The notes: generated by a model not told the origin, from the letters alone. 64,000 nt of DNA from a virus (IMGVR_UViG_3300006754_000009:25264-89263), one strand, 5' to 3'. Positions 46,801-55,006 are shown, counted from the first letter of the stretch. Numbers and translations are program-made.

Positions 46801-49158
46801 ATGGAAATAAACAAACTAGAGAACCCATTTATAAAAGTAACTAGGGAAGATATACCAGAGAATTTCACTCAAGAAAGAATAAAAAGAGCAAGAACATATT
46901 TTCAAAATAAATACAAATCTAAAAATGTTACCGTAATAACTAAAGCTATAGATAAGAGTTCTGGAGATGAACTAGAAATAGATTTAGAACAAAATGTTAT
47001 GGACACCAACTATCAACGAAATCTTATGTCACAGTTTGTTATGGCAAATGATATAGGGGTAGATATAGAGTTATTAAAACGTTTAGATGATAAGGTAAAT
47101 ATAAAAATTGCAGATGAGCTTGAGGTAGACACCAAGTACAAAAGGGTATATATTAAAAATATAAAATTTTCTAATTTCTTATCTTTCGGGGATAATAATT
47201 TATTGAATGTAGAGAAATTAGGAGGAATTACCGTGATTGACTCCAACCCACCTAACTTTGGTGGAAAGTCAGTCTTAGCGGTGGACTTAATTCTCTTTTT
47301 GTTTTTTAACACCACCACAAAAACCACCAAAGCCCTGGACATATTTAACAGATTTAGAAAAAACAATGAAGTGATAGTTCAAGGAGAAGTAGAAATAGAT
47401 GGTAATGATTATATCATAGTAAGAAAAGTTAAAAGAAGAAAAACTAAAAAGGGTGAATGGTCAGTTAGTACTAGTTTAGAATTTTTAGAAAGAAAAAAAG
47501 ACGGTACACTACAAAATTTTACGGGAGAACAAAGAAGAGAAACAGAGAAGTTTATAAAAGAATCGATTGGAACCATGAACGATTTTCTTTTGACTGTATT
47601 ATCTACAGCAGGTAATTTAGAGTCACTAATTGAGTCCAAACCAACTGAGAGAGGTAATATATTAAGTAGATTTATAGGGTTAGAAGTTTTAAAAGATAAA
47701 GAAAATAAATGTAAAGAAATGTATTCCGAATGGTCTAAAAAACTCATTTCTAATGTTTATAATGTAGAAGAACTAAAGCAACAAATAAAAAATGAAACTA
47801 CTAAGAAAGAAATTTTAATAGAATCTAATAACGTAAACAATAAAAACCTACAAGATTCTATTAATAAATTAAAAATAAAAAACATAGAAAGAGATAGGTT
47901 AATAACCCAGAAAATAACCGATATTGACTTAGAAATACAGAATGTAAATCCTAGATTATTAGAAGAAAAAAAAGAAGAAGAAGATAATTTAATATCCATT
48001 TTAAAGAAAAAATTAGAGAATTATGGTGAAAATGATACACCAGAACAAATTAGTTTAGAAAAGTTAAAAAATAAAAAAATTAATCTTAAAAATTTAATTT
48101 TAGAAATAACTAAAGAAAAAGTAGAATTAAGAAATATAGATAAGAACTGGAAACATTTAGAAGAAGCGGAGATTTGTCCATTATGTAAAAGAAGTTTAGA
48201 AGATGTTGACCATAGTGAAGAAATTAAAACATTAAAACTCACTTCACACACATTAAATGAAAAAATTGAAACTACATCATCAGATATAACCATCTTAGAA
48301 AAAGAAGTAGAAACACTAGAAGTTAAAAAAACTATATTTGATGAGTATGAAAAAGAATTACTAAAAAAAGAAAGATTAGTATTAGAGATAGGTCAAAAAG
48401 AACTGGAGGTTGATAAGGTAAACACCCAACTGAATAAATGGAAACAAAACAAAGACAGAGTAGAACAGAATAAACTTATAGAACAGAAGATTTTATCCAC
48501 GAATTCAGAGATAGATATCCTAACCAACACCAAAGACACTACTCTCAGAGAAATAGAAACTAATTTGGGTGATATAAAAGCTATAGATACTCTAGTAGTG
48601 GAATCTAAAATTAAAATAGATAAAATTAAAAAAGAAAATGAAGTTAATAAGATTTTTAGAGCTTATTTAACGGTATTTGGAAAAAATGGGATTATAAAAA
48701 CTATAGTTAAAAGTGTTGTACCAAAATTAAATAATGAATTAATGAGGTTATTATCTGATGTAACTAATTTTATGGTAGAAATTAAAGTAAATGACAAAAA
48801 TGAAGTTGAATTTTGGATGGTAGACAACGAAAGTGGTGTTGAAAAACTACTTTCTGCTGGAAGTGGATTTGAAAAAACATTAGCTTCATTATCTATTAGG
48901 ACTGTCTTAACTAAAGTATCATGTCTTCCTAGACCTAATATTACAGTATTTGATGAAGTATTAGGTAAGGTAAGTAATGAGAATTTAGAACAAGTAGGTG
49001 TTTTCTTTAGAAGAATAAAAGATTATTTCGAAAATGTATTTTTAATCACCCATAATCCATTAGTAAGAGAATGGGCGGACAACAGTATAACAATAACAAA
49101 AGAAAAAAACATTTCTACCTTTAATTCCGGTAATGAAACGAATACCAAATATTTATAA
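46801..49158 (+). CDS. sbcC: SbcC/Rad50-like ATPase (T4 gp46-like)
   Basis: 785 residues. After an unrecognised extension of about 115 residues, the ABC-type head starts at 'IKFSNFLSFGDNNLL'. The P-loop region reads 'SNPPNFGGKSVLAVD' (Lys156), a degenerate Walker A missing two glycines of GPNGxGK(S/T). A long coiled coil follows with a zinc hook 'CPLCKR' at Cys459/Cys462. The second head half has the signature-like 'LSAGSGFEKTLASLSIRTVL' and Walker B 'ITVFDEVLGKV' (Asp718, Glu719). The pair with SbcD resects DNA ends in phage recombination. The N-terminal extension is unusual; the TAA overlaps a TATTTAT element before the next gene. Confidence 0.92.
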   Translation: MEINKLENPFIKVTREDIPENFTQERIKRARTYFQNKYKSKNVTVITKAIDKSSGDELEIDLEQNVMDTNYQRNLMSQFVMANDIGVDIELLKRLDDKVNIKIADELEVDTKYKRVYIKNIKFSNFLSFGDNNLLNVEKLGGITVIDSNPPNFGGKSVLAVDLILFLFFNTTTKTTKALDIFNRFRKNNEVIVQGEVEIDGNDYIIVRKVKRRKTKKGEWSVSTSLEFLERKKDGTLQNFTGEQRRETEKFIKESIGTMNDFLLTVLSTAGNLESLIESKPTERGNILSRFIGLEVLKDKENKCKEMYSEWSKKLISNVYNVEELKQQIKNETTKKEILIESNNVNNKNLQDSINKLKIKNIERDRLITQKITDIDLEIQNVNPRLLEEKKEEEDNLISILKKKLENYGENDTPEQISLEKLKNKKINLKNLILEITKEKVELRNIDKNWKHLEEAEICPLCKRSLEDVDHSEEIKTLKLTSHTLNEKIETTSSDITILEKEVETLEVKKTIFDEYEKELLKKERLVLEIGQKELEVDKVNTQLNKWKQNKDRVEQNKLIEQKILSTNSEIDILTNTKDTTLREIETNLGDIKAIDTLVVESKIKIDKIKKENEVNKIFRAYLTVFGKNGIIKTIVKSVVPKLNNELMRLLSDVTNFMVEIKVNDKNEVEFWMVDNESGVEKLLSAGSGFEKTLASLSIRTVLTKVSCLPRPNITVFDEVLGKVSNENLEQVGVFFRRIKDYFENVFLITHNPLVREWADNSITITKEKNISTFNSGNETNTKYL
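49150..49156 (+). promoter_or_regulatory. TATTTAT element overlapping end of SbcC gene
   Basis: AATATTTATAAGTATGG; its final bases are part of the SbcC stop codon, and it lies four bases before the ATG at 49161. Too close to the start for a conventional leader. Confidence 0.3.
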
Positions 49159-49160
49159 GT

Positions 49161-49718
49161 ATGGAACCAAGAGTTAGAAAATACTTATTATTCATGTTTG
49201 GTAATTGGAATACCATTGAAAAGAACTCTAAAATTATGGGGAACATTAAAGATGTTATGGACACCATAGTAAGTCATCATGAGTTTAGTTTCGTTACTGG
49301 AGATAGAGTGATAATTATGTGTATAAAATCACGAATGACCTTTGAAGAAATAGAAGATATATTAAAAGAATTTTTAACTACGGAGGTTACCTCTTTCTTT
49401 TTAATGCCTAAACCAAGAAAATTATCCTATAGGTTAGATAAAAATTTAGAAGACCATCTCTTTAACGGAGGCAATCCGAAGAGACAAACTAATATAAAAC
49501 CAGAAGTCGCGAAACTACTTCAACAACAACTTAAGAATATTGTAGATAATAAATTTAAAAATTTGATAACCGACCTTGACAAACCAGTAAGAAGTCGTAC
49601 AATTAAAAAGAACCTAAGACCCATGACTATAGATAATTTATTAGATAAAATAATAGATGAAGGGTTAGAAAGTCTCACTAAAGCAGAAATGGAATTTTTA
49701 AATAAATACAATAGATAA
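49161..49718 (+). CDS. Unknown protein with DUF6576-like C-terminal motif
   Basis: 185 residues. The N-terminal half has strand-helix text ('KYLLFMFGNWNTIEKNSKI', 'FEEIEDILKEFLTT'). The C-terminus 'NLLDKIIDEGLESLTKAEM' and 'EFLNKYN' resembles the short 'ILDKI...G..SLT.eE+.FL' motif found at the ends of many Bacteroidota proteins, for example after rhomboid domains (DUF6576). This motif is a useful clue to host lineage. Function unknown; it lies between SbcC and glutaredoxin genes. Confidence 0.7.
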   Translation: MEPRVRKYLLFMFGNWNTIEKNSKIMGNIKDVMDTIVSHHEFSFVTGDRVIIMCIKSRMTFEEIEDILKEFLTTEVTSFFLMPKPRKLSYRLDKNLEDHLFNGGNPKRQTNIKPEVAKLLQQQLKNIVDNKFKNLITDLDKPVRSRTIKKNLRPMTIDNLLDKIIDEGLESLTKAEMEFLNKYNR

Positions 49719-49728
49719 AACCATATTA

Positions 49729-50079
49729 ATGAAACTAAATACCAAAAAATATAAAGTATCAATCTTTACAGAAACAAGTTGTGACTATTGTACAGAAACG
49801 AAAAAAATTTTAAAAGAGAATAACATCCCTTTTAACGACAAATGTATTACGGTTACATCCCCAGAATTAAAAAAAGAAAACGGGGACACACGTTGGGAGT
49901 ATATTGATGCAGAACGTGAACACCATATGGCGTGGTACACCCCAGTTTTAATTATAGAAGACCTTGACAATAACACCACCTACATACCTACAGTTCAAGA
50001 CAAAAGTAGACATTTAGCGGGCCAAGCAATGGACGGACCTGAAGACCTTATTGGAGTACTCAAACCTTACCTTATTTAA
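49729..50079 (+). CDS. Glutaredoxin-like thiol redox protein
   Basis: 116 residues with the thioredoxin-fold start 'KVSIFTETSCDYCTETKKIL' (Cys18, Cys21: CDYC) and the cis-proline loop 'WYTPVLIIED'. It likely reduces disulfides, and the obvious partner in this phage is the class II ribonucleotide reductase, whose C-terminal Cys pair needs re-reduction. It carries an insert with charged residues between the first helix and the cis-Pro strand ('NGDTRWEYIDAEREHH'). A thiol role in maturing the Cys-rich virion proteins is another possibility, purely speculative. Confidence 0.85.
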   Translation: MKLNTKKYKVSIFTETSCDYCTETKKILKENNIPFNDKCITVTSPELKKENGDTRWEYIDAEREHHMAWYTPVLIIEDLDNNTTYIPTVQDKSRHLAGQAMDGPEDLIGVLKPYLI

Positions 50080-50092
50080 AAACCCAAAAATA

Positions 50093-50124
50093 TTTGGTTA
50101 ATACAAATTTATTTTTTATTTTTG
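50093..50124 (+). promoter_or_regulatory. Bacteroidota-type promoter upstream of sigma factor gene
   Basis: TTTG (50093-50096), a 20-base spacer and TATTTTTG (50117-50124), matching the -33 TTTG / -7 TAnnTTTG consensus of Bacteroidota housekeeping promoters. It lies in the longest gap of the window (135 bp) and would start transcription near 50130, about 85 bases before the ATG. Confidence 0.6.
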
Positions 50125-50177
50125 TACCACACAATATAATAAACATGACAAAACGTCAGTTTATATAGTATGGTACA
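50123..50177 (+). promoter_or_regulatory. Nested inverted repeat (possible operator or hairpin leader)
   Basis: Outer arms TGTACCA (50123-50129) and TGGTACA (50171-50177), inner arms ATAATAAAC / GTTTATAT, and a core TGAC-AAAAC-GTCA, giving a nearly continuous 55-nt imperfect hairpin. It begins at the last bases of the -7 box, so it covers the expected transcription start. Confidence 0.55.
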
Positions 50178-50214
50178 CTTATTGTAGTATTAATATAATA
50201 AAATAAATAAATAA

Positions 50215-51012
50215 ATGGCAAAGAACACATTCATCAATCAAGCAGAAATCTCTCATTATTTAAAAGATGTGAGAAAAAGAAAAGTATTAACCCCAGCACG
50301 AGAAAAGGAATTAGCAAAAATTATGTTAACCGAAGGTACATCACCTGAAGTTATAGAACAAATTCATTTAGAACTTTTGGAAGGTAATTTACGCTTTGTA
50401 ATAAGTGTAGCAAAAGATTACCAAAATCAAGGAATATCACTATCCGACTTAATCGCCGAAGGTAATTACGGGCTATTAAAAGCAATAAAAAACTTTGACT
50501 GGAACAAAGGTTTTAGGTTTATTTCCTACGCGGTATGGTGGGTAAAACAATCTATATTACAATGTCTAAATGAAAATGCAAGAACTATAAGACTCCCAGT
50601 TAATATAATACAAGAACTACATCGACAAAAAAAACAAGTAGGGCAAGAAATCGAGGAACTAAACACCAAACTCGCTCTTCTACCAACTACGATTAACTAC
50701 GATAGACCAATAAATGAAGAAGGTGATACTTTAATTGACATGATAGTTAATGAAAATGCTGACGACCCAGAAGACTCTTTTAAAGACGAATTTAATTTAA
50801 AAACAGAATTAGTTAAACTAATGTCAGGTCTAGATGATAGAGAAAAAAATATAATTATAGACTATTATGGGTTAAGTGGGACACCTATGACCCTACAAGA
50901 AATTGGGGACGAATTATCCCTAACTAAAGAAAGAGTTAGACAAATTAAAGAAAAAGCCTTAAGAAAATTAAGAAATGATAGCTATCAATTGTTAGAATAC
51001 CTGACTGATTAA
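50215..51012 (+). CDS. Sigma-70 family RNA polymerase sigma factor
   Basis: 265 residues with regions 1.2 to 4 of a housekeeping-type sigma: 'ISHYLKDVRKRKVLTPAREK', region 2 'LLEGNLRFVISVAKDYQNQG', 'DLIAEGNYGLLKAIKNFDW', 'FRFISYAVWWVKQSILQ', region 3 'RTIRLPVNIIQELH', and region 4 helix-turn-helix 'TLQEIGDELSLTKERVRQI'. It should redirect host RNA polymerase to phage promoters. The size and motifs are close to Bacteroidota primary sigma factors, suggesting capture from a host. It has its own host-type promoter and a structured leader. It may recognise the TATTTAT elements; this is inference. Confidence 0.93.
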   Translation: MAKNTFINQAEISHYLKDVRKRKVLTPAREKELAKIMLTEGTSPEVIEQIHLELLEGNLRFVISVAKDYQNQGISLSDLIAEGNYGLLKAIKNFDWNKGFRFISYAVWWVKQSILQCLNENARTIRLPVNIIQELHRQKKQVGQEIEELNTKLALLPTTINYDRPINEEGDTLIDMIVNENADDPEDSFKDEFNLKTELVKLMSGLDDREKNIIIDYYGLSGTPMTLQEIGDELSLTKERVRQIKEKALRKLRNDSYQLLEYLTD

Positions 51013-51019
51013 TATTTAT
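51013..51019 (+). promoter_or_regulatory. TATTTAT element after the sigma gene
   Basis: AATATTTATCAATAAAAGG, ending 14 bases before the ATG at 51034 in a 21-bp gap. Confidence 0.35.
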
Positions 51020-51033
51020 CAATAAAAGGATAA

Positions 51034-52614
51034 ATGAAAAAAAGACTATTTCCATTACTCATCGCGTTAGCAGCATTAGCGGTATCTGGGTCAGCAGCCT
51101 TCTATTCTGTCTTCGGATTAAGTAAATTATTCGCGGGTGCTTCCACACAAGTAATAATAATGGCTGGTTCACTTGAATTCGCCAAATTAGTGGTAGCATC
51201 ACTACTATATCAATATTGGGGTACCATAAATAAGGTATTAAAGAGCTATCTTATGATAGCATGTTTTGTTCTAATGGTAATCACTAGTGGTGGTATTTAC
51301 GGATTCTTATCTGGAGCATATCAATCGACAGCAACTCAATCAGAACTACTTGACAAATCACTTTTAATTCTTGAACAGAAACAAGTTAGGTTTGAAGAAA
51401 CAAAAGAAGACTTAACAATTGAGAAGACTCAAATAAATAAATCAATTTCAGATTTAAGAGTATCATTATCTAATCCACAGCAAGTATCATGGTTTGATAA
51501 AAATTCTCAAACAGTAATTACATCAACATCTAGCTCGGCAAGAAGAGCATTACAGGCAGAATTAAAAACTTCAATTACAGATAGAGATAATATAAATCTA
51601 AAGTTAGAAGCTGTATTAGATTCTATAGGTAAAACAGATATGGCTTTATTAGAAAAAGAAATATCTAATGAAGACCAAAGAGAATTAGGTCCTCTTAAAT
51701 ATCTAGCCAACACAACAGGATGGCCAATGGATAAGGTTGTTAATTATTTTTTACTTTTAATTATATTTGTATTTGACCCATTAGCAATTGCACTCGTGGT
51801 AGCTGCGAATATGGCATTTGCACAAATAAAGAAAAAAGACCCCGAAGTTATGATGTCAGTCCCAGAAGGAATGGAATTTAATACCCCCTACCCCATTGAA
51901 ACAGAAGAAGTAGAAGATACAGATGAAATGATTATTGAACAAGAAATAATCGACGATGACTACTTTAATGATTTAGAAGCATATATAAAACACACCCAAG
52001 AAGAAGACATAGAAATAGTAACTTACCCTACATTTGTAGAAAAACATTATCCAAGAGAAGAAACTGAAGATATAGTTTCTCCTATAGAGGAGAAAGAAGA
52101 AATGGAAGAATCTAGAGTAATTAAAACAGAGGATGATTTGGATGAAAAAGAACTAGAAGAGTTGAGTACACAAGTGGGAATTCTGGAAAAAGAAATTGAT
52201 GAAGAAGAGAAAGATAAAATAAACCCTACCGAAAAAGACCTTGAAAAATTAGCCGAAGCTCTTAAGATTGTTAATAAGAGTGTAGAACTAGACGAAGAAG
52301 TTCTAGAAGATAAATTAGATTTGGAAGAATTTTCTTTAAAAGAAAATGACAGTGAACAACGAAAACAATTATATGATTTATTGGTGGCAAATGGGTACGA
52401 TAAAGCTTTTCTTAGAAAAAGTGACAGCACCTACCAACCAAACGACACCGAAATAAAGAATAACGAAACCATAGAAGAGGACGAAAGATACAGTGAAGAT
52501 AATGTAGAAGAATATAGATTAACCGACACAACACAAACCTTAATAACTAAAATCACTAATAAAGACATAGCCGATGAGACAAAAACACACCTTAAATACC
52601 GAGGAAGAAAATAA
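51034..52614 (+). CDS. Multi-pass membrane protein with coiled coil and acidic tail
   Basis: 526 residues. Three membrane helices lie in the first 95 residues ('LFPLLIALAALAVSGSAAFY', 'VIIMAGSLEFAKLVVASLLY', 'IACFVLMVITSGGIYGFL'), then a coiled-coil domain (about 105-225), a fourth helix ('YFLLLIIFVFDPLAIALVV', about 240-260), and a long acidic cytoplasmic tail. Near the end, 'RKQLYDLLVANGYDKAFLRK' is shared with the minus-strand protein at 58802. The topology recalls DUF4407-like membrane proteins. It begins the probable lysis or membrane region. Function unknown. Confidence 0.7.
   Translation: MKKRLFPLLIALAALAVSGSAAFYSVFGLSKLFAGASTQVIIMAGSLEFAKLVVASLLYQYWGTINKVLKSYLMIACFVLMVITSGGIYGFLSGAYQSTATQSELLDKSLLILEQKQVRFEETKEDLTIEKTQINKSISDLRVSLSNPQQVSWFDKNSQTVITSTSSSARRALQAELKTSITDRDNINLKLEAVLDSIGKTDMALLEKEISNEDQRELGPLKYLANTTGWPMDKVVNYFLLLIIFVFDPLAIALVVAANMAFAQIKKKDPEVMMSVPEGMEFNTPYPIETEEVEDTDEMIIEQEIIDDDYFNDLEAYIKHTQEEDIEIVTYPTFVEKHYPREETEDIVSPIEEKEEMEESRVIKTEDDLDEKELEELSTQVGILEKEIDEEEKDKINPTEKDLEKLAEALKIVNKSVELDEEVLEDKLDLEEFSLKENDSEQRKQLYDLLVANGYDKAFLRKSDSTYQPNDTEIKNNETIEEDERYSEDNVEEYRLTDTTQTLITKITNKDIADETKTHLKYRGRK
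52357..52419 (+). repeat. 63-bp coding repeat, copy 1 (inverted copy at 58817-58879)
   Basis: 50 of 63 bases identical to the copy at 58817-58879 on the other strand, counted by hand. Most differences fall at third codon positions. Encodes the shared 'RKQLYDLLV' tag. Confidence 0.85.
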
Positions 52615-53128
52615 CCAAATCCTTTTATGTAATACTCATAGACCAGCAAAAGATTTTTTAAGAGGGCTCAAATTAAGAAATAATGGTAAACATAAAAAAA
52701 TACCTAATTATTTTATAGAAAAAGACGGTAATGTACACCATTTGAATAAAAATGACATCACCCCACAATACTTATCTGGTTATTGTGATTCCGGTGTTAC
52801 AGTGATTGCACTAGAAAATTTAGGGTGGCTTAAAAGAAGAAGTAATGACGGTAAGTTTATTGACTGGTTAGGTAATATTTATATTAATAAGGCACACGAG
52901 AAGAAATGGAGAGGTAAATTATTTTGGGACGAATATACAGATAAACAAACTGAATCAACTTCAGAACTTATTAAAAATATCTGTAAAAGAAAGAACATAC
53001 CTAATGAGTTTATAGGCCATAATGTATTAGTTGAAGGTGTTGAAAATTTTAGAGGGATAGTCTCTAGAAGTAACTATAATGAATATTGGACAGATTTAAA
53101 TCCGTCATTTAATTTTGAATTACTATGA
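52574..53128 (+). CDS. Possible N-acetylmuramoyl-L-alanine amidase-like protein
   Basis: 184 residues, beginning inside the last 41 bases of the membrane-protein gene; no other ATG is available. The order of segments resembles the zinc amidase (Amidase_2 / T7 lysozyme) fold: 'ILLCNTHRPAKDFLRG' (first His), 'IPNYFIEKDGNVHHL', 'GVTVIALENLGWLKRR', then 'EFIGHNVLVEGVENFRGIV' (second His) and a late Asp in 'YWTDLNPSFNFEL'. If so it cleaves peptidoglycan during lysis. It has no signal peptide. The match is by pattern only and the third zinc ligand is uncertain. Confidence 0.55.
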   Translation: MRQKHTLNTEEENNQILLCNTHRPAKDFLRGLKLRNNGKHKKIPNYFIEKDGNVHHLNKNDITPQYLSGYCDSGVTVIALENLGWLKRRSNDGKFIDWLGNIYINKAHEKKWRGKLFWDEYTDKQTESTSELIKNICKRKNIPNEFIGHNVLVEGVENFRGIVSRSNYNEYWTDLNPSFNFELL

Positions 53129-53658
53129 AAAGAATAAATAAAATAAAAAATGTGGTTGATTATAATAATCGACAATACGATGAGATGAAATCATTACTAG
53201 ATAAGTCTAGAGTGATATTTGAACAAAGAAAAGAAACAGACACTTTAGATAGAGACATAGAAAAGGTAGAAGAATATGAAGTTTCTAGTGGAAAAATTGT
53301 GGTACATGGATACACTACTCCAGACGTGACACTAACTGACGAAGAAAAAAATACCTACCAAGAAACTATGGACGATTTTATTGAACAAGTTTCAGATTTA
53401 GTAGATTATAACGCATTAAACATATATGAAAATAATGTTGAATGGTCTGGTATGTTAGTTAAATTTGACACAGAATTTTATTACACTGTGGGTGAAAGAA
53501 ATGGTGTTTATTTGAGCGGGACTATGATGAAAGTCGATGAAGAAGCCTTAGAAATGTTAAATAACTTAAAAGATTACTATCAAATATTTTCAGCAAAATG
53601 GGCAAAAGTATTAGCAGAGAGAAAATCTACCAATAAAATGGAAGAAGAAAACGAATAA
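53125..53658 (+). CDS. Hypothetical protein in lysis-region cluster
   Basis: 177 residues, ATGA overlap with the amidase-like gene. An N-terminal charged helix ('NNRQYDEMKSLLDKSRVIFE') precedes a beta-containing part with 'VEWSGMLVKFDTEFYYTVGE' and 'NGVYLSGTMMKVDEEALEML'. No membrane segment, no known motif. Translational coupling suggests it works with the amidase-like protein, for example as a chaperone or inhibitor, but this is only context. Confidence 0.65.
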   Translation: MKRINKIKNVVDYNNRQYDEMKSLLDKSRVIFEQRKETDTLDRDIEKVEEYEVSSGKIVVHGYTTPDVTLTDEEKNTYQETMDDFIEQVSDLVDYNALNIYENNVEWSGMLVKFDTEFYYTVGERNGVYLSGTMMKVDEEALEMLNNLKDYYQIFSAKWAKVLAERKSTNKMEEENE

Positions 53659-53659
53659 T

Positions 53660-53977
53660 ATGGAATTTTTAAAAAAGTCATGGAAATGGATAGTGGGGGC
53701 AATAGGATTTTTTATTGGTCTTGTATGGTTTATGAACACAAACTCAAGTAAAAAAGTTAAGAAGATTAAAAAGAATATAAAGAAAAACGAAAAGAAAACA
53801 AAAGAAGTTGATAAGAAAATAGAAAACGTAAAAAAGAAAAAGAAAGTAACAAAGAAAAAAATTGCTGACACAAATGAAGAATTAAAAAAGATTAAAAAGA
53901 AAAAACCTAAAGTAAAAAAGAAATCCGGAAAACAAGCAACTAACGCTCTAAAAAATAGACTTAAAAAAAGAAATTAA
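53660..53977 (+). CDS. Small membrane-anchored Lys-rich coiled-coil protein (possible inner spanin)
   Basis: 105 residues: one N-terminal membrane helix ('WIVGAIGFFIGLVWFM', about 10-25) followed by an extremely Lys-rich helix through the rest ('KIKKNIKKNEKKTKE', 'NVKKKKKVTKKK'). The layout of single anchor plus long helix is that of inner-membrane spanins, but Lys content is unusually high and DNA or membrane-lipid binding is equally possible. It starts one base after the previous stop. Confidence 0.6.
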   Translation: MEFLKKSWKWIVGAIGFFIGLVWFMNTNSSKKVKKIKKNIKKNEKKTKEVDKKIENVKKKKKVTKKKIADTNEELKKIKKKKPKVKKKSGKQATNALKNRLKKRN

Positions 53978-53979
53978 TC

Positions 53980-54288
53980 ATGAAAAAAATAAAATTAACC
54001 GAAAAAGATTTAACCGAAATAATACAAAAAGTTGTTAAAGAACAAAGAGACCCAGATGCTGATAGAAATAAATTTCTAGACGCTTATCGTGAAATGAGTT
54101 CTCACATCTTTAATATGTTTTATCATGATAAACAGGATATACGCTCACATGATGGAAGTAAGATAATTTTAGGGTTTAATGAATTACAAAAAGAAATAGA
54201 TAGAGAGATGATGGGAGCTTGTAAAAAATATGAAGAAGCAAAAAGATATTTTAGAGCGTTTAGTGATAAGTGGATTTATAAGGAATAA
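53980..54288 (+). CDS. Small protein with 'KKIKLTE' N-terminal tag (copy A)
   Basis: 102 residues. The N-terminus 'KKIKLTEKDLTEIIQKVVKE' is nearly the same as that of the next protein, while the rest differs ('KFLDAYREMSSHIFNMFYHD'; helical, charged). Proteins with this kind of start are common in marine phages in my recollection; the start may be a sorting or assembly signal. No catalytic motif. Gap of two bases to the upstream gene. Confidence 0.65.
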   Translation: MKKIKLTEKDLTEIIQKVVKEQRDPDADRNKFLDAYREMSSHIFNMFYHDKQDIRSHDGSKIILGFNELQKEIDREMMGACKKYEEAKRYFRAFSDKWIYKE

Positions 54289-54311
54289 TTATACATATAA
54301 TTTAAATATAT

Positions 54312-54632
54312 ATGAAAAAGATTAAATTAACAGAAGACGAATTAACCAAAATAATCAGTAAGGTTATTAAAGAACAAGATGAAAAATGTCCGGGGATGAG
54401 GACGTGGAAAAGTTATGGTTATAAACAAGGTATGGGGAGGTCTTTACAAAAAGCCATAACACCAGCTATAACATTTTATATTACACCTGAACCTACTACA
54501 GCATCCAGGTACTGTAATTATACTCTTTTCTGGCAAGACGGAATGGACCCAATTGATTTAGGTCAAGCAGATTTTTGTTTTAAGATAGCTAAAGCTTATG
54601 AAGATGCATTTAAAATGAAAAGAGCTAAGTAA
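54312..54632 (+). CDS. Small protein with 'KKIKLTE' N-terminal tag (copy B)
   Basis: 106 residues. After 'KKIKLTEDELTKIISKVIKE' comes an unrelated body with 'KCPGMRTWKSYGYKQGMG' and 'TASRYCNYTLFWQDGMDP', with three Cys and beta-strand character. Its last base is the first of the next start. The shared tag with a different body argues for a modular targeting peptide rather than simple gene duplication. Function unknown. Confidence 0.65.
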   Translation: MKKIKLTEDELTKIISKVIKEQDEKCPGMRTWKSYGYKQGMGRSLQKAITPAITFYITPEPTTASRYCNYTLFWQDGMDPIDLGQADFCFKIAKAYEDAFKMKRAK

Positions 54633-55006
54633 TGAAAAAATTAATACTAATATTATTATTGCTTACCCCAGTATGGGCCTTTACTCAAACACACACTTTT
54701 ACTGAAAAAGAAGTGGTTGAAATGGACTCACTATTTCAAGTATATGAACAAACTGATAGTCTGCAGAAAATAGAAATTAAGTTATTAAACACACAAATCA
54801 CCAACTACGAAACACTACACATACAAGATAGTCTTCATATAGCTTTCATGGGGGAGAAAACAGACCTACTAAATCAGAGAATAGATTTATATATGGATTT
54901 AACAAAAGAACTTAGACCAAAATGGTACAATAAACCAGTTATACACTTCTTTTTAGGGGCAGCAACAATTGTTACAGCTTCTTGGGTCGTATCTAATGTT
55001 AACTAA
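54632..55006 (+). CDS. Exported coiled-coil membrane protein (possible spanin)
   Basis: 124 residues: a clear N-terminal signal peptide ('MKKLILILLLLTPVWAFTQT', cleavage likely near Ala16), a central heptad-rich helix ('DSLQKIEIKLLNTQITNYE', 'LLNQRIDLYMDLTKEL'), and a C-terminal hydrophobic segment ('VIHFFLGAATIVTASWVV'). The signal peptide has no lipobox Cys. Periplasmic coiled coil plus membrane anchor fits a spanin-like or Rz-like lysis protein. It overlaps the previous gene by one base. Confidence 0.7.
   Translation: MKKLILILLLLTPVWAFTQTHTFTEKEVVEMDSLFQVYEQTDSLQKIEIKLLNTQITNYETLHIQDSLHIAFMGEKTDLLNQRIDLYMDLTKELRPKWYNKPVIHFFLGAATIVTASWVVSNVN

Noticed and set aside
48021-48293. Minus-strand frames opposite the SbcC coiled coil
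   Set aside because: Ser/Phe/Leu-rich antisense of Lys/Glu codons; the + frame has a clear zinc hook and ATPase motifs.
50080-50105. AACCCAAA-AATA-TTTGGTT followed by T-rich DNA as a terminator after the glutaredoxin gene
   Set aside because: Arms are short, AT-rich and mismatched, and the TTTG of the second arm is better explained as the -33 box of the sigma gene promoter.
53611-53871. 86-residue minus-strand Phe-rich frame opposite the Lys-rich protein gene
   Set aside because: It is the antisense of AAA/AAG Lys codons (giving Phe), not an independent gene.
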